Shown here: one piece after another, positions 10,170 through 21,453 of the stretch
Numbering within the stretch: position 1 is the stretch's first letter
How the letters are laid out: every line of letters starts with the position of its first letter
NCBI GenBank assembly: GCA_038496445.1
Contig: JALMLS010000406.1
Span: 1 to 43,357, forward strand
DNA: 43,357 nt
Source of the DNA: Trichosphaerium sp. ATCC 40318
Lineage: Eukaryota > Discosea > Flabellinia > Trichosidae
Direction of reading: 5' to 3'
Position numbers and translations under genes: made by a program
The notes under the pieces: generated by a model
Told to the model about the DNA's origin: nothing
Database searches by the model: none
The model's input: the letters and a program-made list of their open reading frames with translations, nothing else

Positions 10170-13026
10170 CTACTTCGATGGCACAGTAGTTCTTGAACGT
10201 CGCTTTTTAACTCTCAGATTTGGTGTCATTGGTGCTGTCAACGGTTGAGAGGATCGCTTTGGCATAAATTTCCTTCTGGTACTTGGCATTGGTTGAGCCT
10301 TGTGTACGAGTCTTTTACGCAACTCACGAATCTCTCTGCGTTCACGTTCCTTTACAAAAAATGTCAACATTGAAAAAATTGTGAAAAACAACTGTCTACT
10401 CGTCAGCGTTGCAAGTAAAAGCGCCTACGCCAAAAAAAAAAATGATGATAGAAAAAAAGTTTGTAAAGATTCGTACCAATTGTATGACACGGCGTTTTCG
10501 TTCTAGCTCTTGCATGGCGAGTTCTTTCTCCAATTTCTTGTTCTCATATTGTTGTCTCTTTCTGGCGCGAATATCCGAGTTTAAGGAAATGTTGAGTACG
10601 TTTGTCAATGGCAGCTTCTTCTTTGGAATTACATGCTTCGCCTTCAATATAGGATGAGCCTTGAAATTACGTTCTTCGCGTTTTCTTTGCTCTTCTTGCG
10701 ATAGACGCTCTTTGAACTTCTCTTGCTTTACAGCTCCCTTCTCTTCAGTATGAAGACGGAAAGGTTTTGGTGCAGTACAAACCAATTCAACTGCGTTGTA
10801 GTTTGGCTTCTAAAAATACAATCAGGCGACACGAATTACAACAAAAGCCAAAAAATCAAGAAAATAAAAGGAATCCTTAAATCGTTGTGCTACTGACTTT
10901 GCCAGTCGTTAATTATTCACAAAAAAATGAATAAAATAATATAAACAAGTGAAATTTGATGAAGCGTACGAATGGCGAAACAACCAATATAGGGTTTGAC
11001 TTGAAGTTTCTAGCTTCCTCTAATTGTTGCTCTTCTTCTTTGAGCTTTTGTTCAAAGGTGGCCACGTGTTGGTGACCTCTGACTTTAGTCTTCAAAGCAG
11101 GTGTAGCTGGCTCTGTAAGACGTGTAACACTTCTTTGTGGCCTGAACGGAGAAGCCATTGGCATTGGTTGGGCTCTAAATGGTCTAGGTTTTGGTGCAAT
11201 ATCCTCAACAATGGCTGGTTCCCTTTTTTGTACCGCGTTAGTAAACGTAAATTGAGTTCTTGTCATTTTACCTGTGCGCTGATCTATTCTTGGTACTCAA
11301 CATAGGAGTTATTGGTACTGTTGGAACAAGAGGTGGAGAAGGCTCAGGTGAGCAATCAAATAGCTATAAACAATATTAGTACAACAACAAAAAAAAGCGA
11401 TGTATTCTACTTACATCGCGTTTTGGAATAGATGGCTGTGGCGATTCGTAATCTCTTCTGCTCTTGGCACGAGATGCAGTTGCAAAGCGAGGAGTTTTTG
11501 GTTGGGTTAGTGGTAGGGGCTCTACACGTGGTACGCCAATTTCGCCTCCATCGAGAATCTAAGATAAAGGTTAGCTTACGACATTCAAAGGTGACAGGTT
11601 GCGAGTAAACTGAACTTACTCTTCTATTGAGTGGAAGCGCTTTGAAGTGAGTGACAACCTCTTCTTCCTCTTGTGGCTCCATTTCGTAGCGAATACGTTG
11701 GTGTGTATGAAAGTCAAATTCGACAGGTTCTGTGAGTACACTGTAATCTACAAATAACGTATTAGGAAAACAGTTGAGAACGATAAACAAAAGTACCTCG
11801 GTATGGTGATTGTGGTGGCGAAGGCTCATAACCGGGACGGTTAGAATTAAATCTATGTGGTGTTTTTTCCCACTCCTTCATACGATTCTTCAATGACACA
11901 AATGGTGACTGAAAAAAGAAGTTAGAGTGATAGAAAGAGCAACAACAAAGTCTAAAGACATACGGCGACAACTTCTGGTTTAGGGCGTAGGTTAGCACGT
12001 TCAGCAACACGGAACTCGAAGCCAACTGGATCAGTAAGACCAATAGGCGTAGGTGGTTCGGAGAGCTCTTCTGTTGGACTGTGTTCAGGTGTACGTGGCG
12101 CTCTACGGCCAAATCGTCTGTCCATTACGAATTGAGGAGAGTGTGGTTGTGTGAGACCAATAGGCGTTGGAGGCTCGGATTCACAAGGTCGATGTTCTGG
12201 AGTCATAGGTGGTTTTGGTCCAAATCTTTTGTCGGTGTAGAAAACTGGAGAAACAGGTTCTGTGAGCGGTTGAGTCGACCTACAAAAAAAAAGTAAGTCA
12301 GTACAAAGGTAAGAGATCTACAAAATAGTAACGCGAGGCTCCTCCACAATGAGGCTTTTTGTACGCGAAAAACAAACCGTTTACGCACTTTACTGGTCCA
12401 ATATAATCAGCTGCGCACAGCGCCCGTTGTTTTCTTATCTGAGCTTCCATTCGCTCTTGTATTATTCTTTCTTCTTCTTCTCTGATGAGTGCTGCTTCTC
12501 TTTCCTGTGCCTTTTTGTTTTCTTCAATGGCGCGTCTAAAAAAGAAATACGTTACACGGATACAACTTCAATTCTACAAAACAAGCTTTTTTTTTTGCCT
12601 GCGTGTGGTGGTATGGCAAGAAGCGTACTTTGCTGTCCGTAAGTGTGGTGTGACAGGTATTGTATTTTCTGGCTGTTGGTCATGGTATCTTACAGTGGCG
12701 GAAAACGAGTCGTCTGGCGTTGGTAATGGTAGCGCTTGTTTAATATTCAGCTGGCGTAACTCTTCTTCAACTCCTTGCGTTTTTTCTACAGCCTCGTTAA
12801 TAACAATCTATTGGGCTCTAATACGCTAAATAAATTTGTCCAAAAGCCAATGAAGCGGGTTTTGATGAGTTTGGATAGTGGTGTGGCGTTTTGATCGCCA
12901 ACGCATTGTATACGTACCAAACCACTCGTCACGATTTGCCTCTGTCTTGGCGTCAAAATCGTGGTACATGGGTGCGTCAAAGAACTCATAGTCCAGGTCC
13001 ACGTAGGGTTTTGCGGAATCAGTCAT
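10170..13026 (-). CDS. TPX2: TPX2-like spindle microtubule assembly factor
   Basis: TPX2 proteins nucleate spindle microtubules and bind and activate Aurora A. The start at 13026 gives an N-terminus with DYEFFDAPMYHDF and DEWFGTY, which matches the aromatic/acidic Aurora-binding end of TPX2. After several short introns comes a charged helical stretch at about 12420-12540. Then a series of modules of the form LT-x-P-x-x-P-x-F/L-x-T-x-x-R follows, at least eight by eye, for example LTEPVSPVF, LTQPHSPQF, LTDPVGFEF, LTEPATPALKTKVRG and LTAPMTPNLRVKKR. FKALPL, FRAQPMP, FKAHPIL and HKAQPMP motifs and coiled coils lie in the C-terminal half. The gene is divergent from the DTWD1-like gene with 165 bp between start codons. 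Exon joins in the N-terminal third are uncertain. Identity rests on N-terminus plus repeats. Confidence 0.8.
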
Positions 13027-13191
13027 TTTGCTATTCGTGGGGGGTTAAAAGTGTTAAATTATTGTTTTGTTTTGGTTGGTAACCGCTATTTGAAAAAGGC
13101 GGTTATTTTTTGACTGTGTTTGATTTTTATTTTTATACGTACTCGGCCAAAACAGCGTTACAGTACTTAATTCAACCGGTTATTTGGAAAA

Positions 13192-14226
13192 ATGGCGTCT
13201 GCGCCAATGACGGGACAGCCAAACAGTAAGTATGATAGAAATGTAAACATCATTAACATAAATAACACAAAATAACGTGCTACATAGCTACAGACGTGTT
13301 CTCAGAACTTAATATAGCCTCACATGCACCTCTTGATCAGGCTACAGAGAGGATTATTGTACAAATCGACGTAACATGTGTATTACAACTAATACGCGAC
13401 ACTAGTGTCCGACCTGCAATAGCAAACGCAAATATTTCTGCTTTAAATGTAATACAAATATAATTCCTAATTTCGTGCTCCCACGCGTAGAGTTACCATT
13501 AAACGTGGATATGTACGTGAATTAAACAAAAATTGCATCTAACACCAGCAGTCTACGGTCACCTCAAGAGCCTCTTAGTAAAACGACATCTGTACACGGT
13601 ACATTGCTTTCTCCGGATCACATATCCGTTGTAAATTACCCAAATATGCCTGAATATAATCCAGAGGAAGTTGTAGTTCTCTTCCCTTCAGAGGTACAAA
13701 GAACAAAATGTGTCAAATGATTGTGTTTTACTGTCAATTTTTTTTTCGGGTTACACTTGTCACAAACGTTCTCTCTTTCTTCTTTTCACTTGTTTTATAG
13801 GACGCTAAAAGCGTGAGCGACGTAGTCAATATGGAAAAACTGAAAACAGTGATATTTATTGACTGCCAATGGCATTCTGTTGGGCAGTTCTTACGCGATG
13901 AGAGAATAATTAATCTACCACATGTAAAAATCACATCAAAGCAATCTTATTATTGGCGTTATCACCATAGGAATAAAGGTCAAGTAGAGGATTGTCTTTG
14001 CACCATCGAAGGTACCCAAGGCATTCTTGATAAGCACCACATTAACAACATAAAATTAGCGATCTATCATTTTTTTTGTGAATATCACAAGCACAAGATT
14101 GGCGATTATGATGGCTCATATGATAATCTGTTGTACTATTTTTCTTATTTTTACAGGCTAATACAGAACCGCTACAAAGCCAGTGGCAAAGACTTTTCCA
14201 AGATTAAAGGTTGGCTAAAGAAGTAG
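13192..14226 (+). CDS. DTWD1: DTWD1-like tRNA-uridine aminocarboxypropyltransferase
   Basis: DTW-domain enzymes of this group add an aminocarboxypropyl group from SAM to uridine in tRNA (acp3U). The model has five exons: 13192-13225, 13288-13370, 13406-13512, 13552-13693 and 13801-14226, joining in frame. Exon 3 encodes a zinc ribbon, CPTC then CFKC, and the LPRVELPLNVDM stretch that follows it in DTWD1. Exon 4 gives VNYPNMPEYNPEEVVVLFPS. The last exon has FIDCQW in place of the D-x-T-W motif, then CLCTIEGTQ and YDGSYDNLLYYFSYFY, which match the family C-terminus. The D-C-Q-W variant replaces the signature Thr by Gln, which is odd for a catalytic motif. Intron 2 is only 35 nt. A short upstream gap shared with TPX2 suggests a common promoter region. 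Confidence 0.85.
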
Positions 14227-14971
14227 AGATAAAAGAAAATAAATAAAAACAAAACAATTGTAAAGTACACAGGTTTGAGTATATTTTTAGAGCACGTAAA
14301 CAATTAAATCTTCACGTGCTGCTTTGGTTGTTCTATTTACATTATCTAATGCGGAATTTGTACATCAGCAAAACGGAATCCTCGTAGGTTTATCTGTATC
14401 GCTTCATTTGCACCCGGTTTAACCGATCAGACTTTAGCTAAAGGGGTTGTCAAAAAAAAAAAAAGTCAATTTCAAAGAGTTACCTTTTGTGGGCCACAAG
14501 GACCACAACAATGATTATAATGATTACAAAATTAAACCCACAGATGGGTAGAATGTACTTTCTGGCAAGATATTAGGTTTAGAGTGCTTTTATAACAAGA
14601 CGTACGAGTATCATTTTATTTCGCTCCATACGAACTCCCAATCAACCTTTTAGGCGTCAGACGTCTTTTTAATACCATTTGGTTTTTACAAATGAAAATT
14701 CGTACGCAATTTGTTGACACCGGTTTCTTTTCTCCGATATCGATCACCACGCTTTGAGAGTCGCTGTTTTCGCTCTGTAGAAGAGCTTTGTCTTCTTCAC
14801 ACTTACCGTTGCGTCAAGTGCCTATCAAATTGATTACAAAAACGGTGTTGTTGACGAATACGTACTCATGCTTGTTTACGAGTGGTTAAATGCCGCTGAT
14901 TTGTTTTTCCGATTAAGCGACATAATTTTTACGCCAGCACTTATCAAAACGCGCACACAAGTAAAAGCGGA
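14227..14971. other. intergenic region with a possible small membrane-protein gene
   Basis: No gene is firmly supported. On the minus strand an open stretch ending at 14480 encodes a hydrophobic segment (GFNFVIIIIIVVVLVAHKR), which would suit a C-terminal membrane anchor. A start at 14923 (MSLNRKNKSAAFN) and intron-like segments lie between, but I could not join all exons in one frame. The E-box CACGTG is at 14313-14318. The candidate start would be only 48 bp from the LRR gene start, which argues against it. Confidence 0.3.
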
Positions 14972-16294
14972 ATGTCTTTGTATCATTTATGTTGTGGCTT
15001 GGTTTTACTGAGCTTCTTAGTTCCGCTTTTAGCGTTAACTCAAGGGGAACAGGTATTTCTTTTTTGATAATTGCAAAAGTTTGTACACTTGCAATACAAA
15101 TATTCATATGCTCTTGGGGTTAATTCGTTGATACAGGAGAACCTGTGTACATTTAGAGCGAGGCTTTCTAATCCACCCGCTAATTGGCTTTGTACTGGTT
15201 CAGTACCAACGAGCGATGGTTGTACGTGGACTGGGATAACGTGTAATGCAACAAACATTATGAGCGTGTAAGTAGTACACTATCGCATTCTACAATCTTA
15301 TTTACGCACAGCAATCTCACAAACCTTGCCCTTTCTGGTTCTTTAGATACAGAATCGATCCAAAACATGACAAAGCTCACTACTCTGTACGTATAGCAAA
15401 TGGAACCGTACACAACATATAACTAACGCGAAAAACAGCGATCTTTCACACAATAGTTTCTTTTTTACCTTTCCAAGTGGTCTTGGTAACACACTGTTGG
15501 AGGAGTTGTACGTGGGAGCACAATTGGTACTCAATTCCTTTTGATAACAAAACGAAAAATAGGAATGTACAAAATAACTCTTTTTCTGGTCCTATCCCTG
15601 ATGATCTTCCTACTACTCTTAAAGTGCTCAACATGGGTGATAACCAATTCGATGGAGAGCTACCTTCATCTCTTTTCGGCCTTGTGAATCTCGTAGAATT
15701 GTACATTACAACAACTAGTGATCATAACTAATGTATTCAATTAGGGACTTGTCCAGCAACGCGTTTTCTTCAGACGACGCCTTAGTAGTACCTTCAGAGA
15801 TCTCAAACTTCCAGCAGTTGACATTATTGTACGTACAAAGAGTAGAAAGCGCCGAAATAAGTGCACAACTCGTCGTTTTTTCAATCAGCATAACTTTCAT
15901 TTTTCTCACCATTTTTTCAAGAGACTTGAGTGATAATACTTTCGAGGGTTGTCTACCCGAATCAATGGAAAAACTCACTCTCATCACCACGTGGTACTTT
16001 CTTTTTTGCGCTATGTTCGTCGTTCTTGGGTTTTTTTTGACGTAGTTGTATAGCGACTTATCGACCAACAGTTTGAACTGTGGTTGCGAGAGCAAGTTTG
16101 TACCAGATTCGTGCACACTTGACGCCAGACATTGCGACAGTACGTTTTTTATATTAATCTTTCAAAAAAATGATCGAAAAAACAAATTTGCATCGCTGAC
16201 TGATTACATAGTTGATGCACCAACGATTATCTTGATTCTATTAGCACCTGTAACACTCATTGGCCTTTGCTTCGTCGGCGTATTTTTGGCTTAG
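14972..16294 (+). CDS. plant-type leucine-rich repeat surface protein
   Basis: This gene encodes a secreted or membrane-bound LRR protein; the ligand is unknown. My nine-exon model is 14972-15052, 15137-15267, 15312-15386, 15439-15507, 15563-15700, 15745-15838, 15924-15990, 16054-16139 and 16212-16294. Exon 1 is a signal peptide (MSLYHLCCGLVLLSFLVPLL). Exon 2 is an LRR N-terminal cap with Cys pairs (C-T-W-T-G-I-T-C). Exons 3-8 carry repeats such as LDLSHNSF, LNMGDNQFDGELPSSL and LSDNTFEGCLPESM, then a Cys-rich cap (CGCESKFVPDSC). Exon 9 is a C-terminal hydrophobic helix (IIILILLAPVTLIGL-like) ending in LA, either a transmembrane or GPI-type tail. Introns 2-6 all cut in phase 2, most inside a Leu codon. 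No kinase domain follows. Confidence 0.8.
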
Positions 16295-16692
16295 ACATTT
16301 TATAACAGTAAAGACCTCATTGTCTACATCTGCTTCGTTAATATATTTTTTTAAAACCTCATAAAAAAGATGGTGCGATGGAATTACTCTGCTTGTGGTT
16401 GGGCGACTATTCAAGTAACAGTAACAAAACGCTAATTTTTAGCCTTGACATACGTGTGCGAAGGTTCCTGGAGGAGCTAGAGACTTAAAATCCGAGATAT
16501 TTGTGAATTTTCCTTAGGTTTGAAAGTGTCAAAATTTGACAGGCAAATGCTTACATTTCTCGAACTATTTTCCTGTTTCTGACTTGAACTATCTTCAAAA
16601 AACTAGATTGTCTTGCTATCAACAACATCTCTGTGTCAGTTATACTAGCCAATGTACATACGTTAATGTTGGCAACACTGAGTCGTTTCTAG
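16295..16692. other. intergenic region holding the unresolved 5' end of the methionine synthase gene
   Basis: The first exon and start codon of the methionine synthase must lie here, because the first clear exon at 16693 begins inside a codon with no in-frame ATG. Several short ATG-started pieces and GT/AG pairs exist, but I cannot choose among them. Confidence 0.5.
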
Positions 16693-19600
16693 GACTACAT
16701 CAAGCATACTTGGATTCCCTAGGATTGGAAGAAAGCGACAGCTAAAGTGGTGGCTTGAAAAGTGCTGGAAGAACAAGCTCTCACCTACAGACCTCAAGCT
16801 AAAAGTAGATACGTTAAAATCGTCTCATTGGAGTATCATACGCAATGCTGGTATCACGCACATCCCAAGCAACGACTTCTCTTTGTGTACGCCCAGTAAC
16901 TGCGGTGTATTTTAACAATGTACTTACTATGGTGTTTGTTAGATGACCACGTTTTGGACATGTGCGTTACGCTTGGAGTAATCCCAAAGAGGTACAAATG
17001 GACCAAAGGCGATCCTGTAACTACTGAGCTGTACTTTGAGATGGCCAGAGGCAAAACCGGTGAGGTATCAGCAGAGTTTAATAAGGTTTTGTAGTAATTG
17101 TGATTTTAGAAACGCCTACCGGCTATGCAAATGACAAAGTGGTTTGACACAAACTATCACTACATCGTACCTGAATTGTCCTCCTCCACTGAATTCACAC
17201 TGTGCGCTGATGTTATTCTGGATAATTTCCGTAAAGCACGTGATCAAGGGATAGTCACCAGGCCAGTTCTATTAGGCCCAGTTTCGTTTTTGTCTCTTGG
17301 TCGGAGCACAGAAGGCAAGCTAGACTTTGTAACACTCACTGAAAAACTTGTACCTGTTTACACAGAGCTATTTGGTATTCTAGAAAAAGAAGGTGTCGAT
17401 TGGATTCAAGGTAATGATCTGACCATCAATTTTTTAAACTAACGCAACGCGTAGTTGATGAACCAATTCTAGCTTTGGATCTCGAACAATGGCAAAAGGT
17501 ATCTATCCGCTGATACGCCTCTCAACACTCCTGTTGATTTTTTAGCGTTTGTGGTTCTTATTTTTTCCGGAGGATGCCCTTGTTTCTGCTTACAAAAGCC
17601 TGTCCTCATCTGCGTTGAGAATCATGCTGACAACGTATTTTGGTCCTTTGGGAGACAACTTGAGTATAGCTACCGCATTACCTGTTGCTGGACTACACGT
17701 CGATGTGACGCGTGCATCAGAAGAATTAGATGACGTAGTTAAAGCAATAGGCGATAGCATGGTACTTTCACTTGGTGTAGTAGACGGAAGGAACGTTATG
17801 AAGCAAGATCTGAGATCTGTACGCTTTGTCTACACTGTTTATTTAAATTCTAACACCATGATTGTAGATGTACAACGTGTGTGCTAAGGTTGTAGACGCT
17901 ATTGGCAAAGAACGTGTTGTTGTATCATCGAGCTGTTCTCTTCTTCATGTACCAATCGACTTGGGTGCGTAGTCTTTTCAGCAGTCTGTTATTTATATCA
18001 ATTGTAGATAGCGAAACAAGGTTAAACAATGACGTCAAGCAGTGGCTCAGTTTTGCTGTACAAAAGCTGGATGAGATATCTCTTCTCACCAAGGCGCTTA
18101 ACGAAGGTATGTTAGAAGATGAAGCTTCACTTTGGAAGAGTAAATCTTGCTTACTCTGTTACTAGGTCTTGAAGCTCACAAAGATGCTTTTGATGCCAAT
18201 GAACGCTTCATCGAAAACAGAGCTACTTCTTCACTTATAAACAACGTGACTGTAAAGGAGCGAGTGTCCAACATAGATGCTTCTTTTTTGAGGTAAACGG
18301 AATATTGATAGTTGAACACTTACAATTGTACAGCCGCAAGAGCTCGTTTGCCGATAGGAAGGCATGTCAAGCACAAAAGTTGAATTTACCTTTGTTTCCA
18401 ACAACAACAATTGGTTCATTCCCTCAAACAGCACGTGTCCGTTCTATGAGAAGTAAGTCAATCAAGAAAGCGATATCTGAAGAAGACTATCAAAAGTTTC
18501 TTGGAGATGAAGTGAAGGCTTGTATCGAGAAACAAGAGGAGATTGGTTTGGATGTACTTGTTCATGGTGAATTTGAAAGAAATGACATGGTACTTAGTGT
18601 TGAAATGTTGTTTTTAAATTGGGTATAGGTTCAATATTTCGGCCAAGCACTTGACGGAGTCACTGTAACGTCTCAAGGTTGGGTACAAAGGCAAGTCATT
18701 TGTTGTTTTTTTGTTGTTTCTCGGAAAGTTCAAGGCGTCTTACATCTATTGTCTAGTTATGGATCTCGCTGTGTCAGACCACCGATTATCTATGGAGATG
18801 TTTCTCGCAGTAAACCAATGACTGTTAGTTGGACAACTTTTGCACAGAAGCTAAGCGATAAACCTGTAAAAGGTACAGTTGCATCGGTTGTTGTCACTGT
18901 GCATTCTAATTAACCATAGGTATGCTCACTGGACCTATCACCATATTACAATGGTCATTTGTACGGAGCGACATTCCAAGAGCAGAAGTATGCCAACAAA
19001 TTGCGTTAGCAATTCGCGATGAAGTAGAGGATCTTCAAAACGCAAACATCAAGGTATGCTACAATGTTCCTGATTACAACACCTTTGCGCTCTTTTTAGG
19101 CTAACCACAGGGTTTTAGATCATACAGGTTGACGAACCTGCTCTTCGAGAAGGTTTACCTCTTCGTAAGGCCAAATGGAAGGCTCATATGAGATGGGCGG
19201 TAGATTGTTTCAAAATAGCATGTGGAATTGCTAGAGACGACACTCAAGTACGCTTCATCAGCTAGACACATGTTCATTAATTTATGTATGTAGATTCACA
19301 CGCATATGTGTTATAGTGACTTCAACTCTATCATCGAGAGCATTGCTGAGCTTGACGCTGATGTTATATCAATTGAAACGTCAAGAAGTCACATGGAACT
19401 TTTAAAGATTTTCGAGTCCTACAAGTACGCCCTTGTAAAACTTCTTTGCGCTCTTCCACTAACACATTTTGTTTTAAAAATTAGGTACCCTAATGATATT
19501 GGTCCTGGTGTGTACGATATTCATTCCCCTGCTATTCCAGATGAAGAACAAATGAAGGGTTTGATAAAAAAAGCGCTGACTTACATTGACGCATCGCAAA

Positions 19601-19722
19601 TTTGGGTGAATCCTGACTGTGGATTAAAGACTCGGTCTTGGAATGAAGTTGTACCAGCACTTGAAAACCTCGTCAATGTTGCTAAGTATTTACGCAAACA
19701 CCACACAACAAAGACGGAGTGA
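16693..19722 (+). CDS. metE: cobalamin-independent methionine synthase (5' end unresolved)
   Basis: This enzyme transfers the methyl group of 5-methyltetrahydrofolate-polyglutamate to homocysteine in the cytosol, making methionine without B12. The first clear exon gives [14 protein letters not shown], the family N-terminus. Later exons give [35 protein letters not shown] then [46 protein letters not shown] and [10 protein letters not shown]. The zinc ligands are present: His and Cys in HTHMC, Glu in the IETSRSH block, and Cys in [11 protein letters not shown]. The gene has many introns, usually starting GTAC or GTAT; some acceptor choices (near 17545-17580) are uncertain. Both MetE domains are covered. 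The start codon was not found. It runs convergently into the GH113-like gene, 62 bp away. Confidence 0.92.
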
Positions 19723-19784
19723 AAAACAAAAGTACAAAAAAAAAACCAAAGAAAACAAAACAAGAAATAAACAGGAATATCCAT

Positions 19785-21360
19785 TTTATGCATTTGCGTA
19801 TAATTCTTTGAGTACTTTTTGGGCTTGCTTGTTCTGTGGTGTAAAACTCGAGTCAGTGGCACCACCTTCATTAGGATTTGTCCACCATATCCACCTACAT
19901 GCCATAAATTAAGAAAAATCACGTGTACGTTCAACGTACCAGAAGATACCTTTCCACCAAGGTTCAGGGTGAAATGACTCAAAAGCGGCCTATTTATCAC
20001 GTTGTAAGTAACAGCTTTGTGGTTTGGTAAATGTACCCTGTAGCACAATGCTTGTTGAGTTTCGTTGATAGGGAAAGTAGTATTGAACCACGCTGGATGT
20101 ACTGCTGATGAAACTATACTACGATAACCAATCTCTGTAAATATAATGTCCTTGTTCCACTTTTTTGAAACGTCACCTAACGCTGTTAAAAAAGAAATAA
20201 CGAAGTACAATGAGCAGAATGTTTGGTTTTGTTTGTTGATTTACCCAAGTGAGATACTATTGGTTTCCAACCCTCAATGAGATCTTGGTAAGTAGGCATA
20301 GCGTTTTTTGTGAGGTAGTAGTAAGCATCAACACCTTTATAACATAATTAGTGAGCGCCCTGAAGATGTAAACTGAAAGATCATGCCTAAAATATCTAAA
20401 GCATCTAGCCACTTTACAGTTTCAAGTTCTCCACCCAAACTACTGCTCTCAGTCTAAAGGCTGTAAGCGCTTGATATTGTTTTTATAAGCATCGTACATC
20501 TCCGTTGATTGGTGGTAGCGCTTGATACTTTGTTCCCCAGTTTGCAGCGTATGTCACAGTACCAGAATATACGTTTCGTACTGCAGCAATGATCTCCCTT
20601 TTTTGGTAACTGTTAGCAAAGTTACACGTGAGTAAAAGTACCTCCACTCTTTCTCATGTGAAGATGCAGTAATCATCTCCACACCAACGCTGAACTGCTC
20701 AGTCTTAACGCTAAGCAATGAATCGTTAACCAACAAAGTAATACTCCAAAAACTTTTCGTAAAAGCATGAAAAACAATAGACGTAAAACTTGTATTGATA
20801 CCTTTCTGCAAGTTTTGCCATGTGAAGAATAAAGTGTGTATAGCTCGCGAACCATTCCTTCCATTCTTCATCAGTGAAGTAGCTACCAATAAGAGCTCTC
20901 CAAGTACCACTAAAACGGTAAAAATTAACAAAACAAGACGAACATTTAAACCAGTTTTAACCCAAAACAAAACCAACAAACCACGTGCTCTTTAACATCA
21001 AGGTGAGGCTTCAGCATAATCTTGACGCCTTTTGCGTGTGCGTATCTAATTAAACCAACAATCGATTCATCTGTTGATGTTGAGCCTTGTATTGGGTGTA
21101 CTAGTGACTATTAATCGAATAGAACCATTTGGAGGCGTACCATCAGTGTCGTTAATTGTGTCAACAAACCATGAAGCTCGCACTGCTAACCAATCAATGT
21201 TGGTGTTTATCATATTCTCCAATGATGTTTTAGACTCTTCTGAGTCGAATGGCACAATGTTGCTATAACCGTCGGTGTATGACATTCCTTTTTGAAAGGG
21301 AGTGCTCAAACATGACGAAACAGCGATAAAACAAGCAACTACAACAAGTAAGCGCAACAT
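19785..21360 (-). CDS. secreted GH113-like TIM-barrel glycosidase
   Basis: The protein is likely an extracellular glycoside hydrolase; GH113 members act on beta-mannan, but the substrate here is unknown. It starts with a signal peptide (MLRLLVVVACFIAVSSCLS). Then comes QKGMSYTD, with LAVRASWFVDTIND at the second strand, VKIMLKPHLDVKEH, and SVGVEM carrying the expected acid/base Glu. After ILGIDAYYY (spliced) comes IIFTEIGYRS carrying the expected nucleophile Glu. The end has EPWWKGIFWW and WWTNP, typical aromatic barrel-end residues, and terminates in KELYANA-like sequence at 19785. Exons are separated by introns of about 40-110 nt, some with CACGTG inside. Family assignment is by motif memory, so the exact GH number is less certain than the fold. 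Confidence 0.8.
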
Positions 21361-21453
21361 TGCGGTCTTTGTGTCAAACTGTTAAAAGCGTTGACTTTCA
21401 TTTTGTACTGGCTTATTGATTTAACCGCCAGTTACAATATATGTGTAGCTACG

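Noticed and set aside
17551-17733. A Cys-rich 60-codon ORF in the methionine synthase
   Set aside because: It is out of frame with the clear MetE exon [17 protein letters not shown] that overlaps it.
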